Assembly: GCA_032358255.1 (NCBI GenBank)
Contig: JAULBX010008883.1
Span: forward strand, 186,001-250,000
Length of the DNA: 64,000 bases
Direction: 5' to 3'
Source: Heterotrichella gracilis
Lineage: Eukaryota; Sar; Xanthophyceae; Tribonematales; Xanthonemataceae
The notes under the pieces are model-generated. The model had not been told where the DNA came from. It did no database searches and worked only from the letters and a program-made list of their open reading frames with translations. A program made the translations under genes and the position numbers. This document shows, one piece after another, positions 11,237-24,343 of this stretch. Position 1 is the stretch's first letter. Each line of letters opens with the position of its first letter.

Positions 11237-12840
11237 CTAGGCACACCAATATTGGGATGGGTTAGTGGCGTGTGAAGAAGGAGCAGGACGTGTAATTTGG
11301 TTTGGCAGAACAAAGAACCAGACGCAACAGGCGGCTTCAGGAGCACGGTCCATGGTACAAGTGGTGTGCCCATGGATGTCTTGGGTGAAACCAATTTTTT
11401 TTAATAGCTACTGCATATCAATGCATAAAGGAAAGCAGCTCCGTGCCGCAAACTTTGAAAGTTCGCACACAGTCGTCCAGGTAACAACTGGTCTACACGC
11501 TGTGAACCCAATTTTGGGCTGGGGTAAACGTGGTGCCCCACCCACCTGGATCATGGCGTCCACGGTGAGACATCGCTCCAGCAGCTCACAGTGTGGTACT
11601 GCAAGCAACGCAAAACCGGTGATCGCAGTTCTGAACGGGGACCAGCTGTGCAACGCTGAAGAGCCCTGTTCCGCTAAAGAGCCCTGTTCCTGGCAGGTGC
11701 AACCTGAATCTGCAGTTATGAAGGGACAGTAAAGGTACCCTGTAGAGTTTTGACAAGGCTAGAAGTCCGCAACACGCCTATGGCACGCCTTAAGGGTAGC
11801 AGAGGTTGGGCGTTGAGTTGCCATGCGAAGGATTTTAGGCATGCAGCAGTACTGGCGGCAGCCTCACTCCCCGTGAAATAATTAGTGCTACCCTCTCAAG
11901 GCCTACACCCAGGGTCCATTCCGAAAAGGAATTCCTGGGTCGTTTGAGGTTTGGTCTTCAATAAGAGGTTCAGTGGTGAACGCTGGATGCAACATGGGGC
12001 ACCGTGCACCGCAGGGACAGCGGGTGCAATGCCATGCTCCCCACATGATGGTGCCATTCTCCATGCACCCTGGGGACGGGGGGGGGGCTAAACATAAAGT
12101 TGTACATTCTGGCATAGATTTACAGGGGAAAGAGTATAGCTTCCCATTCTCACATGAGGTCATTAGTAAAGCGACTTTTGAGGTGTATAGTATTGTAGAG
12201 TATTGTCTGAAGAACGGTAGTGGGCATATTGGGCGCACAAACAAAATGGTGTAGTCCTGTCAGGACCACCTCGGCTCACAAAACAGTCTTGGCAGCAAAA
12301 AGTCTGAAACAGTGTACACACAGTACGAAACAGCTAACCGTTGTCTACCACTTGGATAAAAAACACATGGTGACACAAAACCCCGTTAATTTAGGAGCCG
12401 TGACTTTTCACTCAAAAACAAAAAGGAGCAACACAGTGACTGTCACGCTCCCAACAGACAGAGATTCAGCATGAACCCTGTCAAGTCCTGAATAAGTTTT
12501 TCCCTCGAGCTACTTGAGCACTACTTGATCTACACTCTCGCCAGTTTGTTGTCTTGCAAAGTTCCTGGGCAGAAAGATCAGCCTCACTCTGCTGAACCAA
12601 CTCTCGGGCTGGCAAACGAGCTGCCGCTTGTCCACGCCATGAGAGTGCGCGCTTCTTAACACGCACATGGGATGACATGCTGCAGCTCCACTCCCCAAAA
12701 TGGGCTCGGAATGGGTGTCATGGGCTGCAATGCCTGCCATCACTCCGGGTTGCACACGTGACTTCTGATAACCCATCCAGCACGGTGGAGCCCTGCTGTC
12801 ACTGTAACCCTCGAAGTATTCATGATTTGACTACTTTGAC
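11237..12840. other. Intergenic region, may hold missing 5' exon of MPND-like gene
   Basis: The minus strand near 11555-11650 has an open stretch (LLERCLTVDAMIQ) followed by GTGGGT-type donors; using the donor one codon later gives phase 1, as the exon at 11236 requires. It is only a candidate first exon. The remainder to 12840 shows nothing recognisable. Confidence 0.35.
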
Positions 12841-13468
12841 TCAGGCAACACCATAGAGCTGGCCATATGATTCTGTATCCAACTCTCCGCTGGTGCGATC
12901 GTCTTCCAGCAACGGATCCGTCAGGCGAATTGTCAAGGCTGCAATGTCCTCGTAGACAGCCTTCAAGGCAAGGCTGTCCGTTTGAGGTACAGTGACATAC
13001 TGCTTTCGTAGTTTGTGGAGCTTCTCACTGCAAGCAAGAGCAAACTGGCCGTTAGTATTGACATTCAGGGGGCAAATGCGTTACTTCAGTTGCGGCCAAA
13101 CTTGGTGCTTGAAAGGCAAGCACACTCACCTTCGGCTTGGAGACGCTGGCATCCTTTTGATACTCCTGAGCTTGATCTTGACATCGTCTGCTAGCAGCTC
13201 ATAAAGCCTGTATAAACAAGCCAACTGAGTCAGGGTGATGGCACACGACCAAAGGGTACCTTGCAACATGCCAGCTCATCCTCCTTACCTGATGTCACTG
13301 TCCTGTTGCTCCGGTGCAAGACTGATTTGCTTCTTCTCCCCATCTGACACATAGTCGTCCAATGCTTTTGCCACGCCAAAGACTCCTGCAATCATCCCCC
13401 CGATAAATGCGCCAGCTCCTAATTTGAACAACATGCTTTTTCCCGGGTTTGTCTGAGGGGTGAAGGCT
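12841..13468 (-). CDS. Small one-TM protein, unrecognised (5' end incomplete)
   Basis: Three in-phase exons are clear: 13468-13289, 13207-13130 and 13027-12841, encoding 147 residues. The first holds a hydrophobic helix (KLGAGAFIGGMIAGVFGVAK), glycine-rich with GxxxG spacing, followed by an acidic and basic helix. The C-terminal part is charged (LYELLADDVKIKLRSIKR, then EKLHKLRKQYVTVP) and ends ESYGQLYGVA. I do not recognise the family. One TM segment plus a soluble helical tail would suit a small organelle-membrane protein, which is inference. The first exon needs a phase-2 donor upstream; a weak candidate exon lies at about 13930-13970 (reads VQKSSVKAKPK), but I could not connect it. Confidence 0.6.
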
Positions 13469-14730
13469 CTGCAAATGGCACAAAAGGGTACTGTAAATAA
13501 CTCGCCACCAGGGGTGTATGCATGTAGAGCTGCAGGAGCAAACAGGTGTGGCTGGCTCTCAAGGATTGATGTCAACACGTCAGGCATGCCTAGGCACCTC
13601 GATGGGTGGCACCTCCATAGCTACAGGTTGGTGCTCCGATAGTACACTGCAAGTGGGCGAGTCAGCAAACACGCAAGACTTCCAGGTCAGCACGTCCAAA
13701 CTGGTACAGTACATCCAGGTCCTGAAACGGAACCTTCGAGGCGCTGTGCTGATGCACAGTATCGGTTGACTCTAGGAACCGTTCGTGGCGGGCAATATTG
13801 CAATGGACAAGACAGTGCAACGGCTGTGCAGCGTGAATGGCAATAGGAAGGCCCAAGGTCAGCAGGTAACCAACCTAAAATGCATTTTAGGATGTGTCTC
13901 GGTCAGCAATCAACGGAGCATAGTCACTAACCTTTAGGTTTTGCCTTAACAGATGACTTTTGCACGATGGCTGCAAGTCCGAACAGCTAGATAGTGACGG
14001 GCGCTTATCAACTTGTGGACGGAAGGGTTTGCAAACCCTGCTTAGCTGTTGCTCAAGTCGGGGTGCTGTGCTGTGCTGTTGCAGCCCGTCAGCAGCGGTG
14101 GTGTCAAACCGTGCACAGAGTGTGGCGTTATAACACGAACACCCAAAGATATAATAACAACTTTAGAGTGATTTGGAGACAAGTTGGAACAGTGGTGGCG
14201 AGGCAAAAGCTCCCGTGCTTTGTGTCGGCCAAACAAACATTTTGACGGCCCGTCCAAATCCACGCCCAAATATCGAGGATTTTGTTCCCCGGGGCCATAT
14301 ATCGTACTCCCCCTTGACAGTGGGATCCAGTCAGACATGCTGCCTCGTTGCCGGGGCTGGGGCTGGGCTGGGGGCCAGAATTCCCTTCATTTCTCCGGGG
14401 CCCAAATATCCAGGGTGGGAAGATGCACATGCATGCATGCACAAGGTTGCAACAAACCAGCGCTAACAGTGCAGAGCTTGTCAGCGTTTGTATGATACCC
14501 GTCGTTATTCCTGCTGTGGTGCAGCAGATCAGTTATCAGCCTTGTCCTGAGGTCTACCACAAACCATACCTAGTTGCAGCAAACCTAGCTCTATTACTGC
14601 ACAACGCCCCTCAACGCCACTGCGCAACGACAACGTGCTGTGGATTGTGCAAACTGCCAGCCCACCTAGCACACTCGAAGAGTGACACAGTACATAAACA
14701 GCCCAAAAGTACTTGACAGCCAGGTCAGCA
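13469..14730. other. Intergenic / unresolved 5' region of small TM-protein gene
   Basis: Separates the divergent small TM-protein gene (-) and the CPBP protease gene (+), so promoters of both probably lie here. Several possible minus-strand mini-exons exist between 13560 and 13970, but none connects in phase. Confidence 0.4.
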
Positions 14731-17158
14731 ATGCATGCTGCATGCGCAACCTTAGGCGTTGACCAGCCAACGTCTGTGACCTGCTCGACACAGCGATATC
14801 CTCGTGTGGCACGTAACTGGGCACACCACTCTCGGGGCGCTAGGCTCCTTTCCCTGCCAGCTGATGACCAGGTGCGTCTATCCTCAACACCCACATTCAC
14901 TGCCATGTGTAACACAACCCCTGATTGACCACAAAGGGGGGTCCACCAACTCTCCCTGCTGGAGTTTGTGAGTGTCCGTGTTCAAGTATTTGTTTGGGAC
15001 TGCAGCAGCTTGCTGGTGGCAGCACTGAAACATAACACAGCCACCTTTGTCATGGTTGCAGCGACAACTTGCCAAGGACCTACCACCCCCCACCGCCACC
15101 ACCACCCATGCAAACAACGTAGAGACCACACAACATGGACTTGGTGCCAGTACCACTGGCCAAACCGATTGCAGTGCTACCGCTGACGGCGAAGTTCCTT
15201 ATGGTTTCGGAGCGCCATGGGATGTGCCATGGGATGACTGGTGCGGCCTGCTCTCACCACAGCACATACTCCCCAGCAACAGCACGATGTCTGATTTGTT
15301 TGACGCTGTGTGCTGTCTTGGGTGCAGGGTTACGGCCAAGGTGGCGAGTCAGCTGCTGGCAGTGACTATCCCACTCAGCTTTGGAGGTAGGATCGTAGCT
15401 GGCAATAAATTTCCTGCTTGCCACTAAATGGATCAGGTGTGCACAGGTTTTGCTGACAGTGATGAGTTGAAAACGGTCGACATGGCCTTTGACATGTCAA
15501 GGCAGCCGTGGCATGGCATATACAATTTTTGCCATGACAGAGGCATAGGCAATTTTCGCCACCTGGCTGTATAAAGAAAGTAGGGGACGCACAAAGGCGG
15601 AGTTCAGGGACTATATTATCAGCCCTGTCTTGCATCCCCCTAGTCAGTTCTGCCCATTATCTTGTTTCCTGTCGACTGCGCAGTGGCTTTTGTGACCGGA
15701 TCAGTACGAGGAGTGCCTGTGGAGGAGCTTAGCAGTTGGGACAAGGTGAGCAGCACAGGATCATGGTGTGAAACATCACGCATTGGGTTTTGACAATGCA
15801 TAGACCATGGTTGGGATCCCTCTCTACCTCGGACTTGCCTACAGTCCTTTTAAATTGCGACGAGTTAATACACTGTGTTGTTCTGTACGTTGACTGCATG
15901 CTGAAATTCCCTTTTTATTGTTTGGCAGCAGTGGCTGGGGTTATCTTATTGGCTGGTATTCATTGTAGGCGGCCACCCTGGTGGTGGCAGAGATACTGAA
16001 GCTGGCAGGAGTGCTCTATGTGCTGAGAAGGGGACTGAAACCCCACCTCTCCCCACATTGGTACGCATTGTTAGTGGTAGTCTGCATGAAATTACTGTTA
16101 GATTACAACGCATTCCTATGTGCGGTTTCAGCTAGTTGAGCTTGATCTATGGCAAGGCTACACACCTGCAGGCCCATGATTGTCATCTCGCCTACTTACA
16201 CCCTGTTAACCAATGTTTACATGTTTCATATACTGTTTGGTGCAGGTTCCATGCATCTGTTGACCCTCGCAGCATCGGTGTTGGAGTGGCGGCTGCAGCG
16301 GCTGCATTGGCTGCCAATGTGGGCATTGTTTTTGTGGCGGCGGCAGGCACTGCACAATCTGCAGGTACTGTGCAGCCACTTGCTGCTACTGTAATGCATA
16401 TTTGTGAAGTAATGGGGCATCTTTTGCTGCAGCTGCCGGCATATGCACAAATCATTTTATACAGCAAGACTCAAGAGATTCTGGTGTTGCTGATGCAATT
16501 TACTAAGGTTTGTTCCTTAGTAGAGTGTAGAGTCTGCTTTCTTAATGCGCATGTTACCCATGTCCTGCAGCGGAGTTCCAATCAATCCTGGCTGGTCCAG
16601 CAGCAACCCCAGGGCTGCTGGCAGTGACAGCAGTTGCCTCCTGTCTATTGGCACCCATTGGAGAAGAAGTGATGTTTCGGGGCTTCCTCATGTCGTCACT
16701 CATGCGAGGCGGGAAGCCAGTCAGTGCGGTGAGCAGCAAATCCTTCAAGTTGCAAGGGCGTGTGCACATGCCAAGGAATTTCATTACCGGTGTATGTCAC
16801 TGTATTGCCTTGCCAAGTTTGAGCCTATGGGAGCTTCACCTTTGCTTGGATACGTCAGAGGGGTAACAATTGTTTCTGCAGACAGGCACGACCCCAGTGC
16901 AGGAGTCCTGACCTTACTGGAAATGATCTCCTCATGCACAGCCAACTGATCAAGCTCTATCACCTCCTGTAGGTGCTGATCAGTTCTGCAGCATTTGCCA
17001 CCTGTCACCTGGCATTCAGCGACTGGCTGCCATTGGCTGTTCTCGGCATCAGCCTGGGCACAGCCCGCCTGGCTTGTCCGCACAGCCTGACAGCACCCAT
17101 CACAGGCCATGTGGTGTACAACAGCGTGCTACTACTGGCACTGGTACTGGCATCATGA
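14731..17158 (+). CDS. CPBP-family intramembrane protease (CAAX protease/Rce1-like), probably plastid
   Basis: Exons: 14731-14871, 15062-15240, 15328-15386, 15684-15745, 15969-16060, 16246-16364, 16571-16728 and 16973-17158; all phases match, 331 aa. Exon 1 is rich in Ser/Thr/Arg/Ala without acidic clusters, like a chloroplast transit peptide. Hydrophobic helices follow. The catalytic signature of the CPBP (ABI/type II CAAX) family is complete: GEEVMFRG near residues 248-255 (EExxxR), FATCH near 278-282 (FxxxH) and HVVYN near 317-322 (HxxxN). Family members are glutamate-dependent intramembrane endopeptidases; plant homologues often act in plastid membranes. The substrate is unknown. The ATG at 14731 opens the transit-like exon and is the only in-frame start in it. 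Confidence 0.88.
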
Positions 17159-19349
17159 GCTTATTTCTGCAAGATCACGGCACTTGTGGAGCATGCGGCA
17201 TAGGTCAGTGCATGCACCAATTGGACCAAGCTCAGACTCCATGTGGAGCCCCTATGCTGCCGCCAACCCACCAGATGGGCAACAGGTAAGCTCATAGAGA
17301 CTGGCAGTAGCAATCCACAGTATGTTTTGCACAAACACCCACAGCAAGCAATGCATGGCACAGTACGTAACAAATTGAGTATTGCTTGCAGCAGCCCAAC
17401 AAACTGCTCAAGGCCTATGCATGGCTTCATGCGATTGAGCATCATACAGGTCAACAGGATTTAATCTGAATTTTGGTGACAGCTGGGATGCCATGCGCAG
17501 GCAGGGGGGCCCCTTCAGGGTTCACATGCAGCATTGGTACAATATATTTGGAGGCTCGGCGCTTTCATGAGTGGGTCTCCTTGGGGAGCAGCAGGATGCC
17601 CTTAGGTAGTGGACAGTCATTCTACCAGCAGCATAGCTGACAAAGGCTCCTGGAGCATGTGCTACCATGAAGGCTGTGGAGCGTCATATGCAGTGCAATT
17701 TATGGGTGGTCTGGGAGCAGCACCAGCGTGCTCCTGAGCAGCGTTGTATCGGGAGCACAACTCATGGACAATTAATTGCAAACATGTTTCTAAGCAGGAG
17801 CCTTGTGTAGGATTTAACTTTCACGCTTGGTGGCTAAATCTGTATGTGCAGCCATTGTAAAAGAAGCAGCGCACCATCCCTGAATTCAGTCCTAGGGCTG
17901 CAGCCTTCATGGGCAACGGTTGCATGTGTACCCTTGCCAGGGTTCCACTTGTGAGGGCACCTGCATGGTAGAGTGGCACTTCCCGCGTCAGAACGTCAAG
18001 AAACTTTGTAATAAGATGCAAGCAGCAGTGAAGGCTGGCGACCTCTCAACTTGCTCGCCGGCAGGTTGCTGTTTCAGGGTACCGTAGTTGCACCCGTGAC
18101 CTAGCGTCGTGAAGAACAGGTGGGAGGTTGGGACCTTGCGGGACGCCGTCGCTTGTCTCAGCCAGCCAGTGGACGAGCAAAGCTCATTGAGCTCATTTGA
18201 CAAAGATTGCTGCTCCTTGCTTTGAAGGTGACCTGTTGAAATACCCACGACCCATGTCTTTGAATAATGAGCCACTTCCAGTACCACAGGTTGAATATCC
18301 GAGACTCCCCCCTTATTGAAGATATGTCGTGCTGGTAAGGGTGTTGCACTAGTCTAGACATTAGGTGACTGGGTCTATCAACCTGGCTTCCGACGAAAGA
18401 CAGTGTTACAGTTCGATGCATTCATGCTGCAAATGGCAAGCAGGGGTATCACTTGCAGGTCTGAAATGGTTACCAACCCTTTTTTTGGTGTCTAGGCGAA
18501 ACATCCTGTGCCACAAAGTTTCACCTGGACGGTCATGTGTGGGCGATTTTCTTCTCCTTGTTGCCACCCTGCCTCCAAAGACTAGATCTACCATGGTTTA
18601 GTGTCAGTGAGCTATGGCCTCAAGCTCTTGCGCACAACTTCATAGCCCAGGATATGGTTAATTCGTTGACTTGGATTCTCAGCTCCCTGGGAGGTTGTGG
18701 TGCCCAGCTCCCATGCATTCTTTATGCCCAACCACCCATTGCCTAATGACCTGCGCAGAATACTTTGCCTATCTGATGTGAACTGAACTGAGGTGTGTTT
18801 GTGGGACAGGTTAGGCTGCACTTGATCACCACATCAAGCAGTACTGCAGCATATGTGGCAGATCTCCAATATAATTTCGAAGGCTAAAGCATTGCCGTGG
18901 CGCCAGCTGTGAATCGAGTGGACATGATGATTTTGCCACTGGTATGTAGCCACATGCCAGTGTGAGCCTGTTAGCAACGAGCATGTGCATGTGTGCATCC
19001 TGTTGTGGAATGGTGTACCTAGCCTAAATAGGTAGACAGTCATTCAGCTCATTGCGGTCAAGGGCACCAGGCCATTTCTTGTTGTTCACAAAGCATGGGT
19101 GCATTGTGTGGCAATGGATCAGCCGCATCTCTCCCACATTATATGCTGAAGAAAGTAGCCTGCTGCAACTATAAACCCTACACCCTAAACCCTAAACAAG
19201 GGTGCCTCGTTGGTGCACAGTCCAGCACAATGTCCAGTCCTATACCCATGAAATAAAACCAATGGTGCCAGATGTCGAACTCAATGCTACGTATGTATAT
19301 GAGCTTCAAGTCCTGACCCACCTTTCTTTCCCATGTGCAGACTGACCTT
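17159..19349. other. Intergenic region with a short telomere-like run
   Basis: No coding exon is supported over about 2.2 kb. A CCCTAAA-type run (CCCTACACCCTAAACCCTAAA) lies at about 19176-19197. The pyrimidine tract and AG at 19340, just before the ATG of the armadillo gene, may end a 5' UTR intron. Confidence 0.5.
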
Positions 19350-21779
19350 ATGACAGTGTGGGCAGGCAACAACCTGCCTCGTGAGCAGCCCCACAGCCCC
19401 CCTCCTGAGCACCGCAATGAAGCTACTTCAACCCAACTTCTGGCACTGCAAAAACTCCACACATGGGTAGCGCGCGAGCCCTCCATCATCCCTCAATTGG
19501 TTCAGTCCCAGGTCCTACCCCAACTGGTGGCACTGCTGGAAAGGGTGCCAAACACATGTGATGATGTGGCAAGGAGTATGGCTCAGGAGGCTCTTTGCGT
19601 GCTGCAACTGGTTGCGGCAGCGGGCTACCAAGATGCGCTAGCAGCAGCGCGGATGGTGCGCCCTCTCCTGGCCCTAATTAAATCCCCGGAGCGCCACAGC
19701 ATGCAAGGAATCTCACTCCAAGCCGCAGCAGTCGCCACCCTGCGCACATTTGCACAGGGCACGCAGAGCCACCGCTGCATGGTTGTGCATGAAGGTGGCA
19801 TTGAGAGGCTGGGAGGTGTGCTGCGTGCAGCCTTGAGGTCCAGCCAGTGCTGTTTCCCGGCTCCCAAGTCTACTCAGCAGCTATCACAGTTGTACTGCCT
19901 GCAAGTGGAGTCAGCGGAGGTCTTGCGGGAGCTGTGCAGTGTGCAGGTAAATGTACCAATAAGCAAATCACTTGCATTTACCTTTTTATACCTGTACGAT
20001 AAGGTTTTATTCCTGTACGATACATGTATGTGCATTACAAGTGCGGTGGCAAAATAAACAAGCTAATAGATGATTTCATAAAGAACTAATCCGCCTCCAC
20101 CCCCTCTGCAGCATGTGTACCTTCCTCGGGAGGTGCTGAAACTCCTATCAGCCCTAGCTCAGCCAGCCTTGATGGAGAGGATGGCACTGCAGGAAGCTCC
20201 CTCAACCACGGGGTGTCACACGCTTTGTTCCCAAGGCCAGCTTGACGTGGCAGCAGCAGCGCTGGATGTGTTGGCAGCATATGCACAGCAAGGCAGCGCT
20301 GGGCGGGAGGACATCGTGGCTGTGCTGGGCGTCCGCTGCTTTCAAGTGCTGTCTGGCATCCCACACGCTGGCTGCAACAATGCTGTAGCAAGGCTCCTGA
20401 GCTGCATTGAGCGCCGCACCAGTGCCCCTGCAGGCCTCCAGGAGGGGCCGGATGTGCAATTTGTGGCTGGCACCCGGCTGCCAGGCATGGTGCGGGCACT
20501 GTCAGTTGACAGCTCTAGTTCCCAGCAGGCGGCAGCCAATGCACTCCGCTTGCTGGCATCCAAAGACGCCACCCGCAAGGACGAGCTGGTTGCGGCCGGA
20601 GCGGTTTCCCCCTTGGTAGCGCTGGTGCGCAAGTCGCGGGACGGGGTCATTATAGCAGCACTGGAGGCGCTGTGCAGCATCACAGGGGGGGGAAACCCAT
20701 CTGCCAGGGAGAGGCGCAGGGCGGTCATGCACGCAGGTGGCCCCGCTGCCCTAGTTAGGGTCCTAAATGCAGGCCAGCCAACTTGCCGCGCAGCTGCAGT
20801 TCATGTCTTTAAGAATCTTGCCTTTGATGACGATTGCCGGGACCATGTTGTGGTGGCAAATGCTGTGCCAGCACTAGCAGCACTACTTTGCAGCACGCAT
20901 GGGCAGTGCAGGGAGGCTGCGGCAAGTGCCTTGTGCAACATTGCAGCCAGCAGCCAGTACGGCCCCGCAGCTGACCACCGATGCAGCGCTATTGACAGCA
21001 TCACTCTGGCCGCAGTGACCCAGGCGCTTGCTGATGATGCCAGCTCATCAATGTGTCGCCAGGCGCTTGCGCAGGCGCTGTGCAACCTGGCAAGGTCGAG
21101 CTCTGCTTCCAGGGGCCGCATGGCAGGGGTTGTGGAGCCCTTGGTGAAGCTGCTGGGGAGTGAGCATGAAGGCTGTCAGGAGGCTGCTGTAAGGGCATTA
21201 AAGGGCATCACTGATGGTGACAATGGACACAAGCACAGGAGTTCCACAGCAGGGGTTGCTGCTGCAGGAGGTGCATCCAAGCTGCAGAAATTATTGCGGG
21301 AGGTGTTTGATGATGGGTGTGCAGTGCAGACATGGAGTATGCGATCGTCTAGTTCAGGGATAAGCATGGAGCGTGTGGCAACCGAGGTGGGTGCTGGCGC
21401 AGTGGAGCCGCTGGTTCCTATGGTGGGTAGTGGGCATGATGGATGTCGGGAGGCAGCTGCGGGGGTGCTACAAAACATTCTGAAGGCTAGTAATGTGGAG
21501 TGGGCAGCCGCCGTGGTGAATGCTGGTGGCTTGGAATGTTTGGGAATTGCCCTAATGGAGGGTAGCCATGTGCGCACGCAGCTGGAGACGGCGATGGCAC
21601 TGTACCATGCTATCAAGAACTACCCAGGTGCACGATCCAAAGTGCTTGCTCAGTGTACCGTCATTGACAGGTTGAAGTTGTTGGTGCAGTTGAGTGTCGA
21701 GGGGTGCAGATCGCCTGAGTCATGCCTGCAGCAGTTTGCAGTAAGTGTCCTGGTTGTATTGGGGTTAAAGCTTGGCTGA
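19350..21779 (+). CDS. Armadillo-repeat protein
   Basis: Exon 1 19350-19946 (199 aa) and exon 2 from 20112 are joined in phase 0. The protein is a series of roughly 42-residue armadillo repeats, with typical signatures such as ANALRLLASKDATRKDELV, GAVSPLVALVR, GPAALVRVLNAG and AVPALAALL, and recurrent GCREAAA-type starts. No F-box, U-box or kinase domain is visible. ARM solenoids bind partner proteins; the partner here is unknown. Two 3' ends are possible: read-through to the TGA at 21777-21779 (754 aa), or use of the strong donor GTAAGT at 21741 joined to 21909-21971 (about 762 aa). The ATG at 19350 directly follows a likely acceptor at 19340. Repeat number is about 12-14 by eye. Confidence 0.85.
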
Positions 21780-22681
21780 CGATGAATCTGACAGTGCCCA
21801 GAATATTAGGGTATTCATACATGCCTTGGCAGTAATGTCACCCAGGCATCGAGGTGGTGTGCACGCGTGTTGTGAAAGGCTGTACAGTGTTACGACTTGC
21901 AATTGCAGCCTCCAAGTTGGCAAGGGGCAGTGGAATGTAATCTGAGGTACATCACTGATGTAAGTAAGTAAGTAAGTAAGTATCTGCTTTCCAGCTTTGA
22001 AGCCAGGTTAGCATGTCTGGGTATGCCTCACCCCAGTCCTAGAGCCAAGGCTTAACTGACACTGTTTCCAGTGTGGCAGATGGTGGCCAACCAGTCGCGC
22101 CGCTTACCGCACTTTCGTGCTCCCCATTTTATCCCGTCGCAATACATCACTGATGTATTGCAGTGCAGATGCAGCCTATGGCAATGGGCTTTGTAATTCA
22201 ATTTGAGGCACATTACTGCCTATCCCTTAGCTTGCGGGACTGTGAATTCACATGCATTGGGTAAATTGGTCATTCCATTCTCCAGTTGATTGCAACCTGA
22301 AAATAGAAGAACCATCAGCGTGACAAATTCTGCTCCAACTTTCAAGCCATGGCGTGCATAGTAAGAAAATAACTGTGTAATGGATGAAGGATGTCAGCAA
22401 CCCAGATCAGCCAGAAGGGATCCTGGCACCCTATAGGGTACTCCCTCGTTATTTTAGAGCAAGGGGGATGGTTGGCCACTGAAGCGCAACCTGGTATACG
22501 TCGTACCATTCAAAACAAATAGGCTACCTCAAAGATTAGTGACTGTCAGCTATTTGTTGAGCAAACAACCTTTGACAACCGAAGCTACTGCAGACGCTCA
22601 AGCAGTTGCGTTTGACACATAATCTGTGCTGTCGATAGTTTGTAGCAGTGGTCTTGTACGGTACAAGCCTTCAGTGTAGCC
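21780..22681. other. Intergenic region
   Basis: Holds the alternative last exon of the armadillo gene (21909-21971) and, near its right end, the promoter of the LysM gene. Nothing else is recognised. Confidence 0.5.
21961..21980 (+). repeat. (TAAG)n microsatellite
   Basis: Five perfect TAAG units. They would encode the end of the alternative last exon of the armadillo gene and supply its stop codon. Confidence 0.9.
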
Positions 22682-23598
22682 ATGGTTGCCAGGACCATGT
22701 CACCTTACCGCTTGGCCGCCTTTCTGGCTTTGGTCATGTCGATGTGTCTGGTAGGGGGCGCCTTGTTGATGGCAGCTGCTACCCAAAGTAAGTGGGTCTC
22801 ACTAAACATGTCATGCATCAGCACAGAACTGCCATAGCACACCTCTCCTTGACATACAGAACAAGCTGCACTCTCCAGCAAGGCAAGTGACACTGTGCAG
22901 CTATACTTAAAAGGTGTCAAGCCACCATCTGCTTATTGCCTTGAAATTCAAGTTGAAGCCACTAAAAATTGGTACCTTGGTAGTCCAACAGTTGGACTAC
23001 CAGTTACTGGGTGTTCAACTGTTTCAGGGTGAATTACAAAGTTACAAGGAGTGTCATTAGTTTGCATGCTAATTGGCTCAGCAATCAGCAATCAGCAAAC
23101 ACAACCAGGATACCGGATAACCATGCTGTTCGACTCAATCACAATGTACCAGACTGACAGTGTTGACAGTACACTAGTGCAGTTGAGGCCCTCACAGATT
23201 AATTAACGGCTCGTTGGAAAAACGGGTATCATTGCATGTCACGTTACTGCAATGAAATGTCATGCCATGTCAAATGGAAGTTTGTTTTGCCGTCAATTTG
23301 GCAGTGTGAAAATATATGGTAATTTCAGACACTTTGCCAAAACTGCTTCATATATTTAACTTCTCATGTACTACAATGGCGCACATGGATAACTTTTGAA
23401 TGTGTATGCGCAGGCGGTGCATTTCAGTCCCAGTCAGCACAAAGACCGCCACGCCTGTTGGTCCAAGGTCCCACGTGCCGATACCCCGTCAAGGCCAGTA
23501 AGGACTCGCTGCCCAAAATTGCTCAACAGCCTGGCACCTCCCTCACCACCCTTCAGGCCCTCGATCCGGATGCGGATTCTAGCACCCTCGTGCCATGA
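22682..23598 (+). CDS. Small secreted LysM protein
   Basis: Exon 1 22682-22787 encodes a signal peptide (YRLAAFLALVMSMCLVGGAL, cut near ATQ-S). It splices in phase 1 to 23414-23598, giving 96 aa. Residues from about 55 form one LysM module: CRYPVKASKDSLPKIAQQPG, then TSLTTLQALDPDADSSTL, matching the Y-x-V-x-x-x-D-(T/S)-L-x-x-IA pattern of the family. LysM modules bind N-acetylglucosamine polymers (chitin, peptidoglycan), so the product is probably secreted or wall-bound. A LysM usually ends with a few more residues (often G-x-x-L-C-x-P), and such a stretch (NYNTLCKPGDQ) lies downstream at 24075, so the TGA at 23596 may not be the true end in all transcripts. Confidence 0.75.
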
Positions 23599-24074
23599 GC
23601 GTCGGACGAGTCCCTCTACAAATTATGCAATGATATCGATGCGCATTTGCTGTCTCAAATCCATGGTGCGTTGCTGTAAATTAAGCATCAGCTTGACCAT
23701 CTTGGTAAATCTTGGCGCATGGTGTGAAGCACTGGCAGCAGCATTCTGCTGTTAGGCACAAGAGTGAGGTGACAAATTTAATGCCTGCAAAGGATAGTAT
23801 GAACCCGCTACTGCTGAGCAATTTGGTGTCATGTAGGATGCACATTGTTTGATCTATGGAAGGTATGCAGTGCCATAGTCTCCGTCTGCCAAAGCTTTCA
23901 CCATGCTGTACACGTATTGATTGACGCAGCTTGCACATTCATGCAGCCGATGGCCAGCAAGAGTGCAGGAGCATGCGCCATCCATGACTGTGATACGATC
24001 ATCCTGCAGTTGTACCACTGTGCAATTTATTAGATGCTCTAACATGTAAAATGCATTTCTGAGCATGGTTGCAG
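23599..24074. other. Intron or spacer between LysM gene and downstream candidate exon
   Basis: No supported exon. If the exon at 24075 belongs to the LysM gene, a phase-changing exon would have to lie in this stretch; I could not find one. Confidence 0.35.
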
Positions 24075-24343
24075 GCCTGTTGAATTATAATACATTGTGC
24101 AAACCAGGTGACCAACCAGATGAGCAAAAGAGTCTTGGCAGCGTAATTGACAATGCAATCAGCGCTGTGGGCAACACAGCCAGCAGGGTAATTGACGCCT
24201 TCAAACCAACCAGGCCCCCTCCGCCCACTGCTCCATTTCCGCCCCCATCGCTGGCGCCGATGCAGGCCCCTGCCCTTGCCCCCGCACCTGTCCCTTCAGT
24301 TGCGATTAAATCGGATGCGCCACTTTTCCGCCGTTTTGGTTGA
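24075..24343 (+). CDS. Candidate 3' exon, Pro/Ala-rich tail, possibly of the LysM gene
   Basis: Follows an acceptor (GGTTGCAG) and reads open to the TGA at 24341. It begins LLNYNTLCKPGDQPDEQKS, continues with an amphipathic helix (VIDNAISAVGNTASRVIDAF) and a Pro/Ala-rich tail (PAPVPSV region), and ends PLFRRFG. The opening NTLCKPG resembles the closing segment of a LysM module. Entry phase is 1, whereas the preceding LysM exon offers only a phase-0 donor, so the link is unproven. It could instead be a separate small gene starting at the ATG at 24065. Confidence 0.4.
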
